This document shows, in pieces, positions 18,006 to 26,771 of a DNA stretch of 34,392 bases; position 1 is the first letter of the stretch; each line of letters opens with the position of its first letter. Origin of the DNA: Planctomycetota bacterium (GTDB lineage Bacteria > Planctomycetota > Planctomycetia > Planctomycetales > Planctomycetaceae). Where the stretch lies: assembly GCA_024277145.1 (NCBI GenBank), contig JAJRVU010000325.1, positions 1-34,392 of the forward strand. The letters run 5' to 3'. The position numbers were made by a program, and so were the translations under genes. The notes beneath the pieces were generated by a model, which worked only from the letters and a program-made list of their open reading frames with translations, did no database searches and had not been told where the DNA came from.

Positions 18006-18045
18006 ATTGGTTAAAATCAACCTGCAAATTTTTCTTTTAACCAAT
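18006..18045. terminator. Convergent hairpin between the thioesterase and a membrane protein gene
   Basis: ATTGGTTAAAA (18006-18016) and TTTTAACCAAT (18035-18045) form a perfect 11-bp inverted repeat with an 18-nt loop. It begins three bases after the thioesterase stop and covers the last codons of the opposite-strand gene. Position and A/T-rich stem ends suggest a bidirectional terminator. Confidence 0.5.
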
Positions 18046-18436
18046 CATTTCCATATAGTTTTCTAACCATTCTTTTGCAGATTTTCGTTGCCCCCACTGG
18101 TTTTTTCGTATTGCCTGTAAACCATTCCGGCTTAACAAACACCATTGCAGGTTGATCTGCCTTATGAATGATGGCAAGTTCTTTTAGCCATTTTTTATCA
18201 TTCCTGCTTAACCGATGGTAATTACATAAATCGTTAAATAGTGTTCCGGAAGATGGCTTAGTAGGTGTTAATAATTTTAATAATTTATCCTTAAATAGAA
18301 GAGCTACCCAAAACAAAACAATAAAACCGACAACGAGAAAAAGATAATAATTCCCGGAGAGTGTTTTAGATTTCGCTGAATAATCAGATACAGCTCGACC
18401 TAAATCTGCTGCAGCAAGACACGAGTATTCAAACAT
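18017..18436 (-). CDS. Small membrane protein of unknown function, one TM segment
   Basis: A 139-residue protein. A 29-residue N-terminal part (probably outside) is followed by one membrane helix (about 30-48, YLFLVVGFIVLFWVALLF), then a basic cytoplasmic domain. That domain includes LFNDLCNYHRLSRNDKKWLKELA and PAMVFVKPEWF, which looks like a small conserved helical domain, but I do not recognise a named family. It follows the HEAT-repeat gene by 53 bp and is probably cotranscribed with it. Both proteins end in a similar WLKxx(F/L) tail, which may be chance. Reading frame and length look genuine. Confidence 0.65.
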   Translation of the reverse strand: MFEYSCLAAADLGRAVSDYSAKSKTLSGNYYLFLVVGFIVLFWVALLFKDKLLKLLTPTKPSSGTLFNDLCNYHRLSRNDKKWLKELAIIHKADQPAMVFVKPEWFTGNTKKPVGATKICKRMVRKLYGNDWLKEKFAG

Positions 18437-18489
18437 TTCATTAACCTATTTCAATATAATTTATCAAACAGCACTTCATAACACCAAGA

Positions 18490-20082
18490 TTATAACCGCC
18501 CTTTAAGCCAGTCGTGTTGAGACATATTCTTAATTGCAATTTCGGCAGCTTGTTTAACCTTACCATTCTCATCTTCAACCATCAGGTTTAAAGCTTCAAC
18601 AACTTTCGGATCTGGAATTCTTATCAGGACTTCAATCAATGTCCTTTTGATTTGCTGATCCTGATCTCCAACAAGTTCTAATAGTTCCGGCACAAGTTCA
18701 TCATACAAATCAAGTAAATTGACAACCTGAATTGCTCTTAGTCGTTGTGAAATAATCGGGCTGAGCAAGTATTCCCTGAATTTATTTAAGTAGTCAGGAT
18801 CTACTTTTTTGATTAAAGAACCAACATTTTTACAAACTTCTGGTTTTAGTTGTCCATAAATCTGCATGATGTAATCAACATTAAAACTACCTAGTTCAGA
18901 ACGGGCAGCATCTTGTACAACTTCGCTGGGACTATCCAATCGTTCCATAATAAGCTTAATAGCATCGGGAATATGATTCTCTCTCAATTGAGTAACTGCC
19001 CATGCCTGCACACCTTCATCCTTTGACTCCAATCCTCCAGACAGCATTTTAATTACATCTTCAGACTGTAGCAAACTCAGAACACCACTCGCTTCGTGGC
19101 ATGCTTCTGAACTGCAATTGGAAATCACCCATTGAAAAAATGACGTTTTGAAATTATCCGGTATTCCAAGGATAGAGACAAATCGAACCATCTGCACCTG
19201 TAATGTAGGAGGCATCATTACAATCAGAGATTCTTTTTTTGCCAGCCATGAGATTTTTGACAAATTGCCATAATTTTTTCTATCCAAATCTGTAACATCA
19301 TCTGGAAACTCTCGCAAAATAGCATAAACAAATTCGGGGTCAGTTCTTTTTTCAAACGCAGTAACAGCATATTTATGTGGAATTTTCCACGACATATATT
19401 TTGAAGCTAATGACATTACTCCCGGATGCTGACTTGTTAATATCAATTGCTCTGCTTTTTTGACTAATTCAGTATCATTACTTTTTAAAATTTTATCTAT
19501 CGATATTCCACCCGGCTTCCCAATAATCAGAATAAATTCAATAAGGTTTTTGTGGTACTCTTTCAGTTTCAAATCATGTATTGAATGTTCAATTACGCCG
19601 AGATATCCCTGAACAACACTTTTAATATTTGGTATTCCAGAATCTTTTTCGAGAAGTCTTTCATACAATGAATTGGTCAGCCCTCGGATACAGGAAAGAA
19701 TTTGCTCAGAAATATCATTTTTTTCAGATAATGATAGTTCTTTAATCAGATATTTTATGAGCCCAAATGCTTCCCCTTTTTCTATAATTTCCAGTGCATC
19801 CAATTTTCTTGATTGGGAACCAGTCCTTAAAACATCTTCCAATGCGCGATCCATACGATTTGCATTTGAAAATATTATTTCCCTGCATTTCTCAGGCAGT
19901 TGGTCATAACTGTTAATTAATTCTAACTGAGAAGAAGCCCTGTCAGATGAAGCGAGAGATTCGACAGCCAGTTCAACAATATTTTCAGAACTGGAACCGA
20001 GGGCGGAAACCATGACCGATAATGCGGACTTATTTCTTGAATTTTTCAAAAAATGAAATGTTCGTTCAACAGGGGATGCCAT
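18490..20082 (-). CDS. HEAT-repeat protein
   Basis: A 530-residue, almost wholly alpha-helical protein. HEAT/armadillo-like repeats are clearest in the C-terminal half, for example EGVQAWAVTQLRENHIPDAI, SEVVQDAARSELGSF, SQRLRAIQVVNLL, DQQIKRTLIEVLIRI and GKVKQAAEIAIKNM. Such solenoids serve as protein-binding scaffolds. There is no signal peptide or membrane segment. It precedes the one-TM protein gene by 53 bp and is itself preceded by a small reading frame ending 33 bp upstream. These may form one operon for a membrane-linked complex. The partner and process are unknown. Confidence 0.75.
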   Translation of the reverse strand: MASPVERTFHFLKNSRNKSALSVMVSALGSSSENIVELAVESLASSDRASSQLELINSYDQLPEKCREIIFSNANRMDRALEDVLRTGSQSRKLDALEIIEKGEAFGLIKYLIKELSLSEKNDISEQILSCIRGLTNSLYERLLEKDSGIPNIKSVVQGYLGVIEHSIHDLKLKEYHKNLIEFILIIGKPGGISIDKILKSNDTELVKKAEQLILTSQHPGVMSLASKYMSWKIPHKYAVTAFEKRTDPEFVYAILREFPDDVTDLDRKNYGNLSKISWLAKKESLIVMMPPTLQVQMVRFVSILGIPDNFKTSFFQWVISNCSSEACHEASGVLSLLQSEDVIKMLSGGLESKDEGVQAWAVTQLRENHIPDAIKLIMERLDSPSEVVQDAARSELGSFNVDYIMQIYGQLKPEVCKNVGSLIKKVDPDYLNKFREYLLSPIISQRLRAIQVVNLLDLYDELVPELLELVGDQDQQIKRTLIEVLIRIPDPKVVEALNLMVEDENGKVKQAAEIAIKNMSQHDWLKGRL

Positions 20083-20392
20083 TGGTTACTCTTCAATAAA
20101 AACTGATAACTCGGGTTATCTGTAATTATCGAAAATAATGAGGTTTCCCATTACAATTCCAAGCTTGAACAGCATGAAAGGTACAATCGAAATAGCCTGA
20201 ATGAGCGTGGCTTGCTTTGCCATTATGCTTGCTAGAAAATCAATTTCCCTGCTGATTAAAACAGCCTGATCAGCATATTTTTTCTCACCGGTATTATCCC
20301 ATTATCTGATTTAGATCGCACTGTTTATCAAGATTAAGATTAGGATTAAACATTCTCATTTATCACATCAGGAATAAATCAACTTGATGTTA
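20083..20392. other. Region upstream of the HEAT gene: small broken reading frame and hairpins
   Basis: Mostly occupied by the overlooked frame described for 20116-20223. It also holds the palindrome GATAACTCGGGTTATC (20105-20120), 22 bp before the HEAT start. A GCTGAT/ATCAGC hairpin (20251-20274) is followed on the plus strand by ATATTTTTT. A TTGATA...GATAAT pair on the minus strand (-10 near 20303-20308) could be a promoter, though the 19-bp spacing is long. Confidence 0.4.
20116..20223 (-). CDS. 35-residue membrane peptide, possibly the 3' part of a frameshifted ~80-residue gene
   Basis: From the ATG at 20223 the frame reads MAKQATLIQAISIVPFMLF and continues through KLGIVMGNLIIF to DNYR, one hydrophobic helix. 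The same frame stays open and protein-like upstream to a TAA near 20304, reading DNTGEKKYADQAV then LISREIDFLASI, but has no start codon there. A second frame begins at ATG 20359 (MRMFNPNLNLDKQC, DLNQIMG) and stops at 20294. Dropping one G of the GGG at 20298-20300 would join the two into about 80 residues. It ends 33 bp before the HEAT gene on the same strand. No family recognised. Confidence 0.4.
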   Translation of the reverse strand: MAKQATLIQAISIVPFMLFKLGIVMGNLIIFDNYR

Positions 20393-20432
20393 ATAAAAAA
20401 ACTCCCCCAGGTAGTTAAAACCGGAGGAGTTT
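20393..20432 (-). terminator. Rho-independent terminator of the DUF1080 gene
   Basis: On the minus strand AAACTCCTCCGG (20421-20432) pairs with CCTGGGGGAGTTT (20399-20411) around a 9-nt loop, and an unbroken T-run follows. It lies 38 bp after the stop of the secreted DUF1080 protein. A strong, classical terminator. Confidence 0.85.
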
Positions 20433-20469
20433 AAAATTCAATTGAGATTATCGAAACTCGTCATCAATA

Positions 20470-21084
20470 TTACGGAAGTTCTTTGACTCGAATATTTCGG
20501 TAATAGGTTACGCTTTTAGGATCATGTGCCTGCAATGCAAACGAACCTTTGCTGATTTTTCTGGTTCCTTCAACACCTAAAGGTTCTTCATAATCTAAAA
20601 CTAGCTCGTCATTAATTAAAACTTTAACTCGTTGACCTTTCACAATAATTGTCTGGGTCCACCATTCATTATCTTTTGCAGGTGTTTTATATAAACGAAC
20701 GACATTATAAATACTTCCGGTTTTCACAGGATCTCCCTGTGTCACATTGACTTGAGTTTCATGTCCATGTGTTGGCCAACCGGTAGGAATATATTTCGTA
20801 TGAAAATAAATCCCGGAGTTACTTCCTGGTGTCGTTTTAACTTCTGCCTTGAAAATGAAGTTTTTATATTCTTTATTTGTATAAATATGAGAGCGAGCTC
20901 CACTTGCAATCAACTCACCATTTTTGACTTCCCACGGACCATTATCAGCAATTTTCCAACCAGTTGTGTCTTTGCCATTAAATATGCTTACAAATCCTGG
21001 TTCCAGTTTTTGATCTGCTTTTACAATGCTATCAGTCAATAAGATAATTGACAGGATTGAACTCAGTAATATCAGTTTCTTCAT
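20470..21084 (-). CDS. Secreted DUF1080 / 3-keto-disaccharide hydrolase domain protein
   Basis: A 204-residue secreted protein with a Sec signal peptide (MKKLILLSSILSIILLTDS, cleavage near residue 23) and one LamG-like beta-sandwich of the DUF1080 type. Landmarks are FVSIFNGKDTTGWK near the start, WEVKNGELIASG, SNSGIYFHTKY, and ALQAHDPKSVTYYRNIRVKEL at the end. Some members are 3-keto-glycoside hydrolases; many planctomycete copies are only inferred to act on or bind sugars. AAGGA six bases before the ATG is a good ribosome-binding site. A strong terminator follows. The large heme protein is 232 bp upstream in the same direction; joint transcription is possible but unproven. Confidence 0.92.
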   Translation of the reverse strand: MKKLILLSSILSIILLTDSIVKADQKLEPGFVSIFNGKDTTGWKIADNGPWEVKNGELIASGARSHIYTNKEYKNFIFKAEVKTTPGSNSGIYFHTKYIPTGWPTHGHETQVNVTQGDPVKTGSIYNVVRLYKTPAKDNEWWTQTIIVKGQRVKVLINDELVLDYEEPLGVEGTRKISKGSFALQAHDPKSVTYYRNIRVKELP

Positions 21085-21316
21085 AATTTTCCTTTTAGCC
21101 TCTAATAAATATTAACGTGTAGAATTTGCCCAAGTCATGATTAAGATTATCCAGATTTCAATTTAAATTGCAGAAAGAGCGTTTTAAACAATAATAATCA
21201 TCCATCCAATTTAACCACCTGAGTGATGTAGAACAAGACCCCAAAATGAATGAATTCCAGATTTTCACTGACAGATGTGACTTCAGATCACCAGTCAACG
21301 CCTGTTCTTCGGTTCA

Positions 21317-24300
21317 TCATTTATTGACTGGAGCACTATTAACAGGCGCTTTGATATTTTTGATAAAAGCAATAATATCAGCCATTTGCTCAATACTAAG
21401 TTCCTTTTCCAGTCCCTCAGGCATCAGTGATTTCCCGTTGGAGACCATAGATTCGATGTTGGACCTTAGAATGGAATCCTGTTTTCCCTCTGCTCTTTTC
21501 AAAACAATACTGGCACCTGTTTCCGAAGCAATAATTCCACTGAATAATTTAGCCTGGGTGGTTGCAATTGAGTAAGTTAGAAAAGCAGGCTGTGCTTCCT
21601 TATTAGGATCAAGAATTGCAATGATTAAATCATTGGGTGATTTATTCGTTACAGAGACCAAATCAGGCCCAACCTGATGACCTTCCTTATTGTATTTATG
21701 ACAATTGGAACAATGTTTTTTATAAAGTTCATACCCCTTTTTTGCGACACCTATTTTTTCCAATGATTTTTCATACAACGAGACAATTTTGCCACGACTC
21801 TCTGATGTACTTGAACCAAATATTTTTCGTGCTTTTTCACGAATATCTTTCTGTGGGTGATTGACGAGTAATTGCTGTTTGTCTCGTTCAATTTCAGAAG
21901 CTTGCAATCTTTTTTGTTCAACAGAATCAAGCAGATACAAAATTCGCTCTTTACGCTGAACCATTTTATCAAGGACTTCTCGACGAACACTTGGCGTGAA
22001 ACCCCGCCAGGCACTCAGCAATTCAACCCCAACTTCTTTTTCATTGTACTCGGAAAGTGATTTTATTGATTCAATCTGCAATTCTTTCTGAACAGATGGC
22101 TCAAACAATTCAATTAGTGTTTCCGAAACATCTGAATAATTCCCAAACGCAAGAAGTTTAACGGCTGCTAATCGTTTGTTTGCTGAAAGTGAATCATCTT
22201 CAGCCTGCTCAATTGCAGTTTCAAACAATTGACTCATTAATTTGAATAATTTTGAATCTTGATCCACACTGTTTATTAATTTAGAGATGGATTGACCATT
22301 TCTTGAAAGCCCTTTTCCAATTGCAACTAAATAGATTTGTTTATCAGCCAGTTCGCTTTTCATGCCAGCTAATTTTGCCAGAAAAGAAAGCGTTCCACGG
22401 TTTTCTTTTTTTGAAGCAATCATCCCAACAAGTTCAGCTAAAAACCTTTTCTGAGCGGTTCCTGAATCTGGTTTTACTTCATCAAGAAGTTTAAGCGACA
22501 GTTGATCCATCACAGGATAAACAGAACTTAGCCAGGCAACACGAAGACCATTATCAGAAGCAGCTTCCGCAAAGAGTTTTTCCAGTCCTTGTATCGACTC
22601 TTTCTCTGGCATTTCACCTAATGCAAAAGCGAATTGCTTCTTGACTCGTTTATCAGGATCGTTGACCATTTTCAAAACAGCCAATGATAGGCCATGAGAA
22701 TTTTTAAGATATTTTTCAGCCAGTTTTAGGGAATGTTCACGAATTCCCGGGTGTGGATCATTTAACCCAACTTCAAGAATATCAACATTCAGTTTATTGA
22801 GCCCCTGTAAAGTATAAAGAATATGTAAACGGCCTAATGGAATTTTAGTTGTATGAAAATGATGAATTAATTCATTTGAGACTGCAACCGCTTTTCGTTG
22901 AACCAGTAATCTCTGAGCTGTTTCCCTGTTCCAGCTGTTATCGGAATTCAATTGTTTCACCAACTCAGAGTCAGTCATCTTTCCAAGATTTAAAACAGGA
23001 TATTTTTTCATTTCAGGTGATACTAATCGCCAAATCCGCCCTCGATCATCACCACTTTCCAGCCTGAGAAAAGATTTAATATCTTCAGGAATCGAATAAG
23101 GATGTTCAATTGTTTCACGGTACATATCAAGAACGTACAATGTTCCATCCGGTGCATTCACATAATTCAAAGGACGAAACCAGGTATCACTGGAAGCAAC
23201 AAATTCGACATTCTTGTCTGCTCGTGTTGCAATAAGAGAATTATCGCCCTGTGTTAAAATTTTACGATGTATCAGGTTACCACCAACATCACCAATAAAA
23301 GCATTTCCCCGGAACTCTTCCGGATAGGCTGACCCGCGATAAACTGAAACGCTTGTTGCTGATGTAAAGAAGCCAATGGGAACACGTTCGCTCCCGCTGA
23401 GATTTTTATAACGAGGATCAGCATTTCGTCGTCGCGTACGAACAACTCTCCACGGTTCAGCAGGACTTTTTCTGAATACAGGTGCAGCAGCCCCTTCTGC
23501 AGCAATGGATCTTTCAATTCCGGACACCGAGAAATAGGGATTTCGATTCAAATATTTTTCATCATAAACCACTTGCCGAATATGACTGCTATTACTGCAT
23601 GTAAAACGGTTTCCCCAATCATCAAAACTCATTCCAAATTGGGATCTGCCTGCGACCTGTTTAAATATTTCTTTTTCAGGGTTAAAACGAATTGCAGAAC
23701 CACGTCCTTTAAAAAGTTTTTTGCCACGATGGATTAAATCTCCACCATTCAGACCACCTACAAAATAGATATGGTTATCCAGCCCCCAAATCAAGCTGTT
23801 CGCAATCGCCTGAACATTTCCTCGATCAAATCCGGATAAAACAATTTCTCTTATATCTGCAATATGATCCCCATTTGTATCTTTGAAATAATGCAAATTC
23901 GGTGGCGCAACAACAAAGACTCCTCCGTTGTAGCAGCAAACAGAAGTCGGCCAGTTGAGTTTGTCCGCATAAACATAACTTTTATCCATTACTCCATCAT
24001 GATTTTCATCAATCAGAAGACGAACGATTCCTGCTTCTTTCTTCCCGCCACCAGCCGGGTTCAACTTTGTTTTATCGTATGAAAAAGGATATCCATGCAT
24101 TTCTGTTACAAACATCCATCCATTTTCATCAAAGCATGCGCTAAGTGGATCTGAAACCATTGGTTCTGCTGCAGAGAGTTGCATTTGAAACCCTTTTTGC
24201 ACAGTAAGGGTACTCGCTGCTTTTTCAGGAGGAACAAATGGCAATCGAACCATTTCCGCAGCAAGATTTTTTTTATCTGCTGGCTTGTCTTTAGAACTTA

Positions 24301-24382
24301 CATGATGCAGATCGGTCAAACCAAAACAAAGAATGACGATAATAAAAAGAATTCTTCTATATTGACTAGTTAATTGATACAT
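21317..24382 (-). CDS. PVC-type heme-binding protein: dehydrogenase-like propeller, HEAT repeats and CxxCH cytochrome domain
   Basis: A 1021-residue secreted protein of the planctomycete/verrucomicrobial expansion. A signal anchor (about 10-26) is followed by a beta-propeller domain (about 50-440) resembling the soluble glucose/sorbosone dehydrogenase type, with FDENGWMFVTEMHGYP, WGLDNHIYFVGG and APDGTLYVLDMYRETIEHP. HEAT-like repeats occupy about 470-850. The C-terminal PVC-type heme domain has CSNCH (C891, C894, H895) and a likely methionine ligand in SLMPEG (M987), ending IEQMADIIAFIKN. Such proteins are thought to oxidise sugars or polysaccharide products in the periplasm and pass electrons to the bound heme; the substrate is unknown. 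GAGG lies about ten bases before the ATG. It is upstream of a DUF1080 protein, a common companion. Confidence 0.92.
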   Translation of the reverse strand: MYQLTSQYRRILFIIVILCFGLTDLHHVSSKDKPADKKNLAAEMVRLPFVPPEKAASTLTVQKGFQMQLSAAEPMVSDPLSACFDENGWMFVTEMHGYPFSYDKTKLNPAGGGKKEAGIVRLLIDENHDGVMDKSYVYADKLNWPTSVCCYNGGVFVVAPPNLHYFKDTNGDHIADIREIVLSGFDRGNVQAIANSLIWGLDNHIYFVGGLNGGDLIHRGKKLFKGRGSAIRFNPEKEIFKQVAGRSQFGMSFDDWGNRFTCSNSSHIRQVVYDEKYLNRNPYFSVSGIERSIAAEGAAAPVFRKSPAEPWRVVRTRRRNADPRYKNLSGSERVPIGFFTSATSVSVYRGSAYPEEFRGNAFIGDVGGNLIHRKILTQGDNSLIATRADKNVEFVASSDTWFRPLNYVNAPDGTLYVLDMYRETIEHPYSIPEDIKSFLRLESGDDRGRIWRLVSPEMKKYPVLNLGKMTDSELVKQLNSDNSWNRETAQRLLVQRKAVAVSNELIHHFHTTKIPLGRLHILYTLQGLNKLNVDILEVGLNDPHPGIREHSLKLAEKYLKNSHGLSLAVLKMVNDPDKRVKKQFAFALGEMPEKESIQGLEKLFAEAASDNGLRVAWLSSVYPVMDQLSLKLLDEVKPDSGTAQKRFLAELVGMIASKKENRGTLSFLAKLAGMKSELADKQIYLVAIGKGLSRNGQSISKLINSVDQDSKLFKLMSQLFETAIEQAEDDSLSANKRLAAVKLLAFGNYSDVSETLIELFEPSVQKELQIESIKSLSEYNEKEVGVELLSAWRGFTPSVRREVLDKMVQRKERILYLLDSVEQKRLQASEIERDKQQLLVNHPQKDIREKARKIFGSSTSESRGKIVSLYEKSLEKIGVAKKGYELYKKHCSNCHKYNKEGHQVGPDLVSVTNKSPNDLIIAILDPNKEAQPAFLTYSIATTQAKLFSGIIASETGASIVLKRAEGKQDSILRSNIESMVSNGKSLMPEGLEKELSIEQMADIIAFIKNIKAPVNSAPVNK

Positions 24383-24477
24383 AGAGCAGCCTCAGGTATT
24401 AAATCAAAAGTTTTTATTCCGTGTTGGATCATTTACAAGAAGGCATGATTATTTTGAATGAAGTAATGAACTAAGTG

Positions 24478-25368
24478 TTACAAAATCAGTTTCTCAGCTT
24501 CAAAAACAGGTCCTTCAACACAAGTTCTACGATAGTCCCAACCACCATCATCCTCTTTCACTTTTGTGACACAACTGAAACAGGCACCAAACCCACAAGC
24601 CATTGTTGTTTCTAAAGAAAGAAGACATGGAATATTTTCATCAAGACAAATCTTCGCAACAGCTTTCATCATCGGCTCCGGCCCACAACAATAAACAACA
24701 TCCGGTTTATTTCCCTTGATGATGGATTTCTCAAGCAGCCCTGTCACGAAACCATGGTGTCCTTCTGATCCATCATCAGTTGCAACTTCAACATCCAGCC
24801 CATCCATTTTAAACAAATCAAGACCAGCCAGATATTTTTTATTTCGAGCCCCGTAGCAAAGAGTCATTTTTTCAGGTTTAGTTTTTAGATTTCGTTCACC
24901 ATTTCCATATGAACATAAACCTAAAGCTTCACGGGAAACTGCCAAAAAAGGCGTTTGACCAATTCCCCCAGCAATCATCATCAAGTGCTTGCATTCTGGC
25001 AAAGGAAATCCATTGCCTAATGGCCCCCACAATTCCACTTTTGTGCCTGCAGCCCAGTTGGCCATCAAAGAAGTTAATTTGCCGACAACAACAATGCCGA
25101 AGTCAAATCCAACTTTTCTGCCATCTTCTTCATAAACATCAAACAAAGCCAATGGCCGGCCCAGCAATGGATCATATCCTTCAGATGGGCGTATCATAAA
25201 AAACTGACCCGGCGTAATTTTCCCAGCAATCCCGGGGGCTTTTACACGAAGGCGGTACGTATTTTCTGCCATCGTGGAAATCTCAACAACGGTTCCCTCT
25301 TCCTGCATCGCAAAGGGGTTTGCACCGGGCATGGAATCATCATGATTGCATTGACTTGGATTGATCAT
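24478..25368 (-). CDS. pyrK: Dihydroorotate dehydrogenase electron-transfer subunit-like flavoprotein
   Basis: A 296-residue member of the ferredoxin-reductase-like family, matching PyrK, which passes electrons from dihydroorotate dehydrogenase to NAD. An FAD-binding barrel (about 24-115) holds GRPLALFDV, followed by a nucleotide-binding domain with [10 protein letters not shown] and [14 protein letters not shown]-terminal 2Fe-2S site is made by C258, C263, C266 and C283 ([12 protein letters not shown] and RRTCVEGP). No pyrD lies nearby, so the partner is encoded elsewhere. The 20-residue N-terminal extension is slightly long. Its ATG overlaps the TGA of the pseudouridine synthase (ATGA), so translation is probably coupled. 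A paralogous NAD-linked flavoprotein role cannot be ruled out. Confidence 0.88.
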   Translation of the reverse strand: MINPSQCNHDDSMPGANPFAMQEEGTVVEISTMAENTYRLRVKAPGIAGKITPGQFFMIRPSEGYDPLLGRPLALFDVYEEDGRKVGFDFGIVVVGKLTSLMANWAAGTKVELWGPLGNGFPLPECKHLMMIAGGIGQTPFLAVSREALGLCSYGNGERNLKTKPEKMTLCYGARNKKYLAGLDLFKMDGLDVEVATDDGSEGHHGFVTGLLEKSIIKGNKPDVVYCCGPEPMMKAVAKICLDENIPCLLSLETTMACGFGACFSCVTKVKEDDGGWDYRRTCVEGPVFEAEKLIL

Positions 25369-26579
25369 CTTTTTCTACTTTTATTCCTGGTCGATTTCTT
25401 TTTTGCACTATTCTTTTTTGTACTATTCTTTTTTGTACTATTCTTTTTTGTACTATTCTTTTTTGTACTATTCTTTTTCACGCCACTGGTTTTTTTAAAG
25501 CTGACCGTGTTTTTCTTGGCTACACCTTTTCTCGTGAACTTACTTGTCTTCCTGGTCATTGGGGAAGATTGTGAGCTGGTACGTCTGTCGTTTGATTTGT
25601 TTTCATCAGTACGTTTTGACGCTGTTGATTTCGAAGTTGTTGATTTCGAAGTTGCTGATTTCGAAGTTGTCGTTTTTCCGGGCGTCGTTTTTTTAAATTT
25701 TGGATATTTAGGTTTTGATTTTAACCTTTCTTCTCCGGCTTCAATATACGATATCAGAGATTTAATTTCCGGGGGTTTGAGTAATCTTGATTTCCCCAAA
25801 GGCAACCGACCCAATTTAATGGAAGCGAATCCAACTCGTTGTAGCGAGATCACTTTATGTCCCACCCGAGCCATCATTCGACGAATTTCCCGGTTTTGTC
25901 CTTCTGTTAAAAGAAGTTCCAGAAAAGTACTCTTCCCCTGAGTTTTAATTTTCTTGATACCACGAACTCGAAATCGCCCATCAGAAAAATAGAGACCTTT
26001 TTGAATTTGACTCAGCACCTCTTTAGTTGGCCTGCCTACAACTTGTACCCGGTATTGTCTCGGAATTTGAAATTTCGGATGAGCGAGACGATGAGCCAGA
26101 TCACCATCATTAGTAACAATAATTAAACCTGTCGAATTCTCATCAAGTCGACCAACTGTAAATAACCTGCAACTCTCCTGCCTGATTAATTCAACAGCTA
26201 ATGGTCGTCCAGAGGGATCTTTATTAGTACATAAAAAACCGGCTGGTTTATGCAACAGGTAATACTTCTTGGGTTGTTGTCTAACATATTCGCCATCCAG
26301 CTTAATTTTCTGTTTTAATGGATCAATCGAAAAGCCTAAATCGCTGATCACTTTCCCATCAACAGTCACCCTTCCCGATTCGATATATTCTTCGCAATGC
26401 CTTCGTGATCCAACACCTGCAGAAGCAAGGAATTTCTGAATACGAATATTCTTAGGCGAGTCGTCAGGATTGACACTCTTTTTTTTAACCCTCGGCGTAG
26501 ATTTATACGACTGTTTATTTCGGGCAGGTTTTTTTTTAGCGTACTTTCGTACCGGGTTCTTTTTTTTCGGGGGAGACAT
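25365..26579 (-). CDS. RluB/RsuA-family pseudouridine synthase with repetitive basic tail
   Basis: Converts specific uridines in ribosomal RNA to pseudouridine. Order: a Lys/Arg-rich N-terminus (1-43); an S4 RNA-binding domain (44-100, [22 protein letters not shown]); the RsuA/RluB/E/F catalytic domain with D146 in [17 protein letters not shown] and the [15 protein letters not shown] motif; then a low-complexity C-terminal tail (about 275-404). The tail holds SKSTT-type repeats and five consecutive KKNST-type pentapeptides. Such basic tails occur in this family in several phyla and may help RNA binding; their repeat number is probably variable. AGAGAG lies just before the ATG. Overlaps pyrK by four bases. 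Exact target position (23S helix versus 16S) not resolved. Confidence 0.92.
   Translation of the reverse strand: MSPPKKKNPVRKYAKKKPARNKQSYKSTPRVKKKSVNPDDSPKNIRIQKFLASAGVGSRRHCEEYIESGRVTVDGKVISDLGFSIDPLKQKIKLDGEYVRQQPKKYYLLHKPAGFLCTNKDPSGRPLAVELIRQESCRLFTVGRLDENSTGLIIVTNDGDLAHRLAHPKFQIPRQYRVQVVGRPTKEVLSQIQKGLYFSDGRFRVRGIKKIKTQGKSTFLELLLTEGQNREIRRMMARVGHKVISLQRVGFASIKLGRLPLGKSRLLKPPEIKSLISYIEAGEERLKSKPKYPKFKKTTPGKTTTSKSATSKSTTSKSTASKRTDENKSNDRRTSSQSSPMTRKTSKFTRKGVAKKNTVSFKKTSGVKKNSTKKNSTKKNSTKKNSTKKNSAKKKSTRNKSRKR
25396..25470. repeat. 15-bp tandem repeat, five copies, coding KKNST
   Basis: The unit TTCTTTTTTGTACTA occurs five times in register (25396, 25411, 25426, 25441, 25456). Only the first copy differs, by one base (GCACTA). 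It encodes the pentapeptide repeat in the basic tail of the pseudouridine synthase on the minus strand. The near-identity of the copies points to recent slippage. Confidence 0.9.
25626..25670. repeat. 15-bp tandem repeat, three copies, coding TTSKS
   Basis: TGATTTCGAAGTTGT at 25626, 25641 and 25656, the middle copy ending in C instead of T. A second in-frame minisatellite in the same protein tail, unrelated in sequence to the KKNST repeat. Confidence 0.85.
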
Positions 26580-26771
26580 TATCTCTCTTTGCGTTTTCTA
26601 AGTACTAAACGGTGTTTTATTTAATCCCTATTAATCCAGCATTTTGATAATCAAGCATTCAAATCAACCGAATTGGGCTTTACGGCTAATTCTAACAAGA
26701 ATCACCTGTATTGTCTCTGGATGGACTCGTTAGAAATCACGTTTAGCAGGAACTGAAGTCATCTGCAAATC

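Noticed and set aside
25396-25470. Possible CRISPR array because of regular repeats
   Set aside because: Units are only 15 bp with no spacers and encode in-frame pentapeptides, so this is a coding minisatellite.
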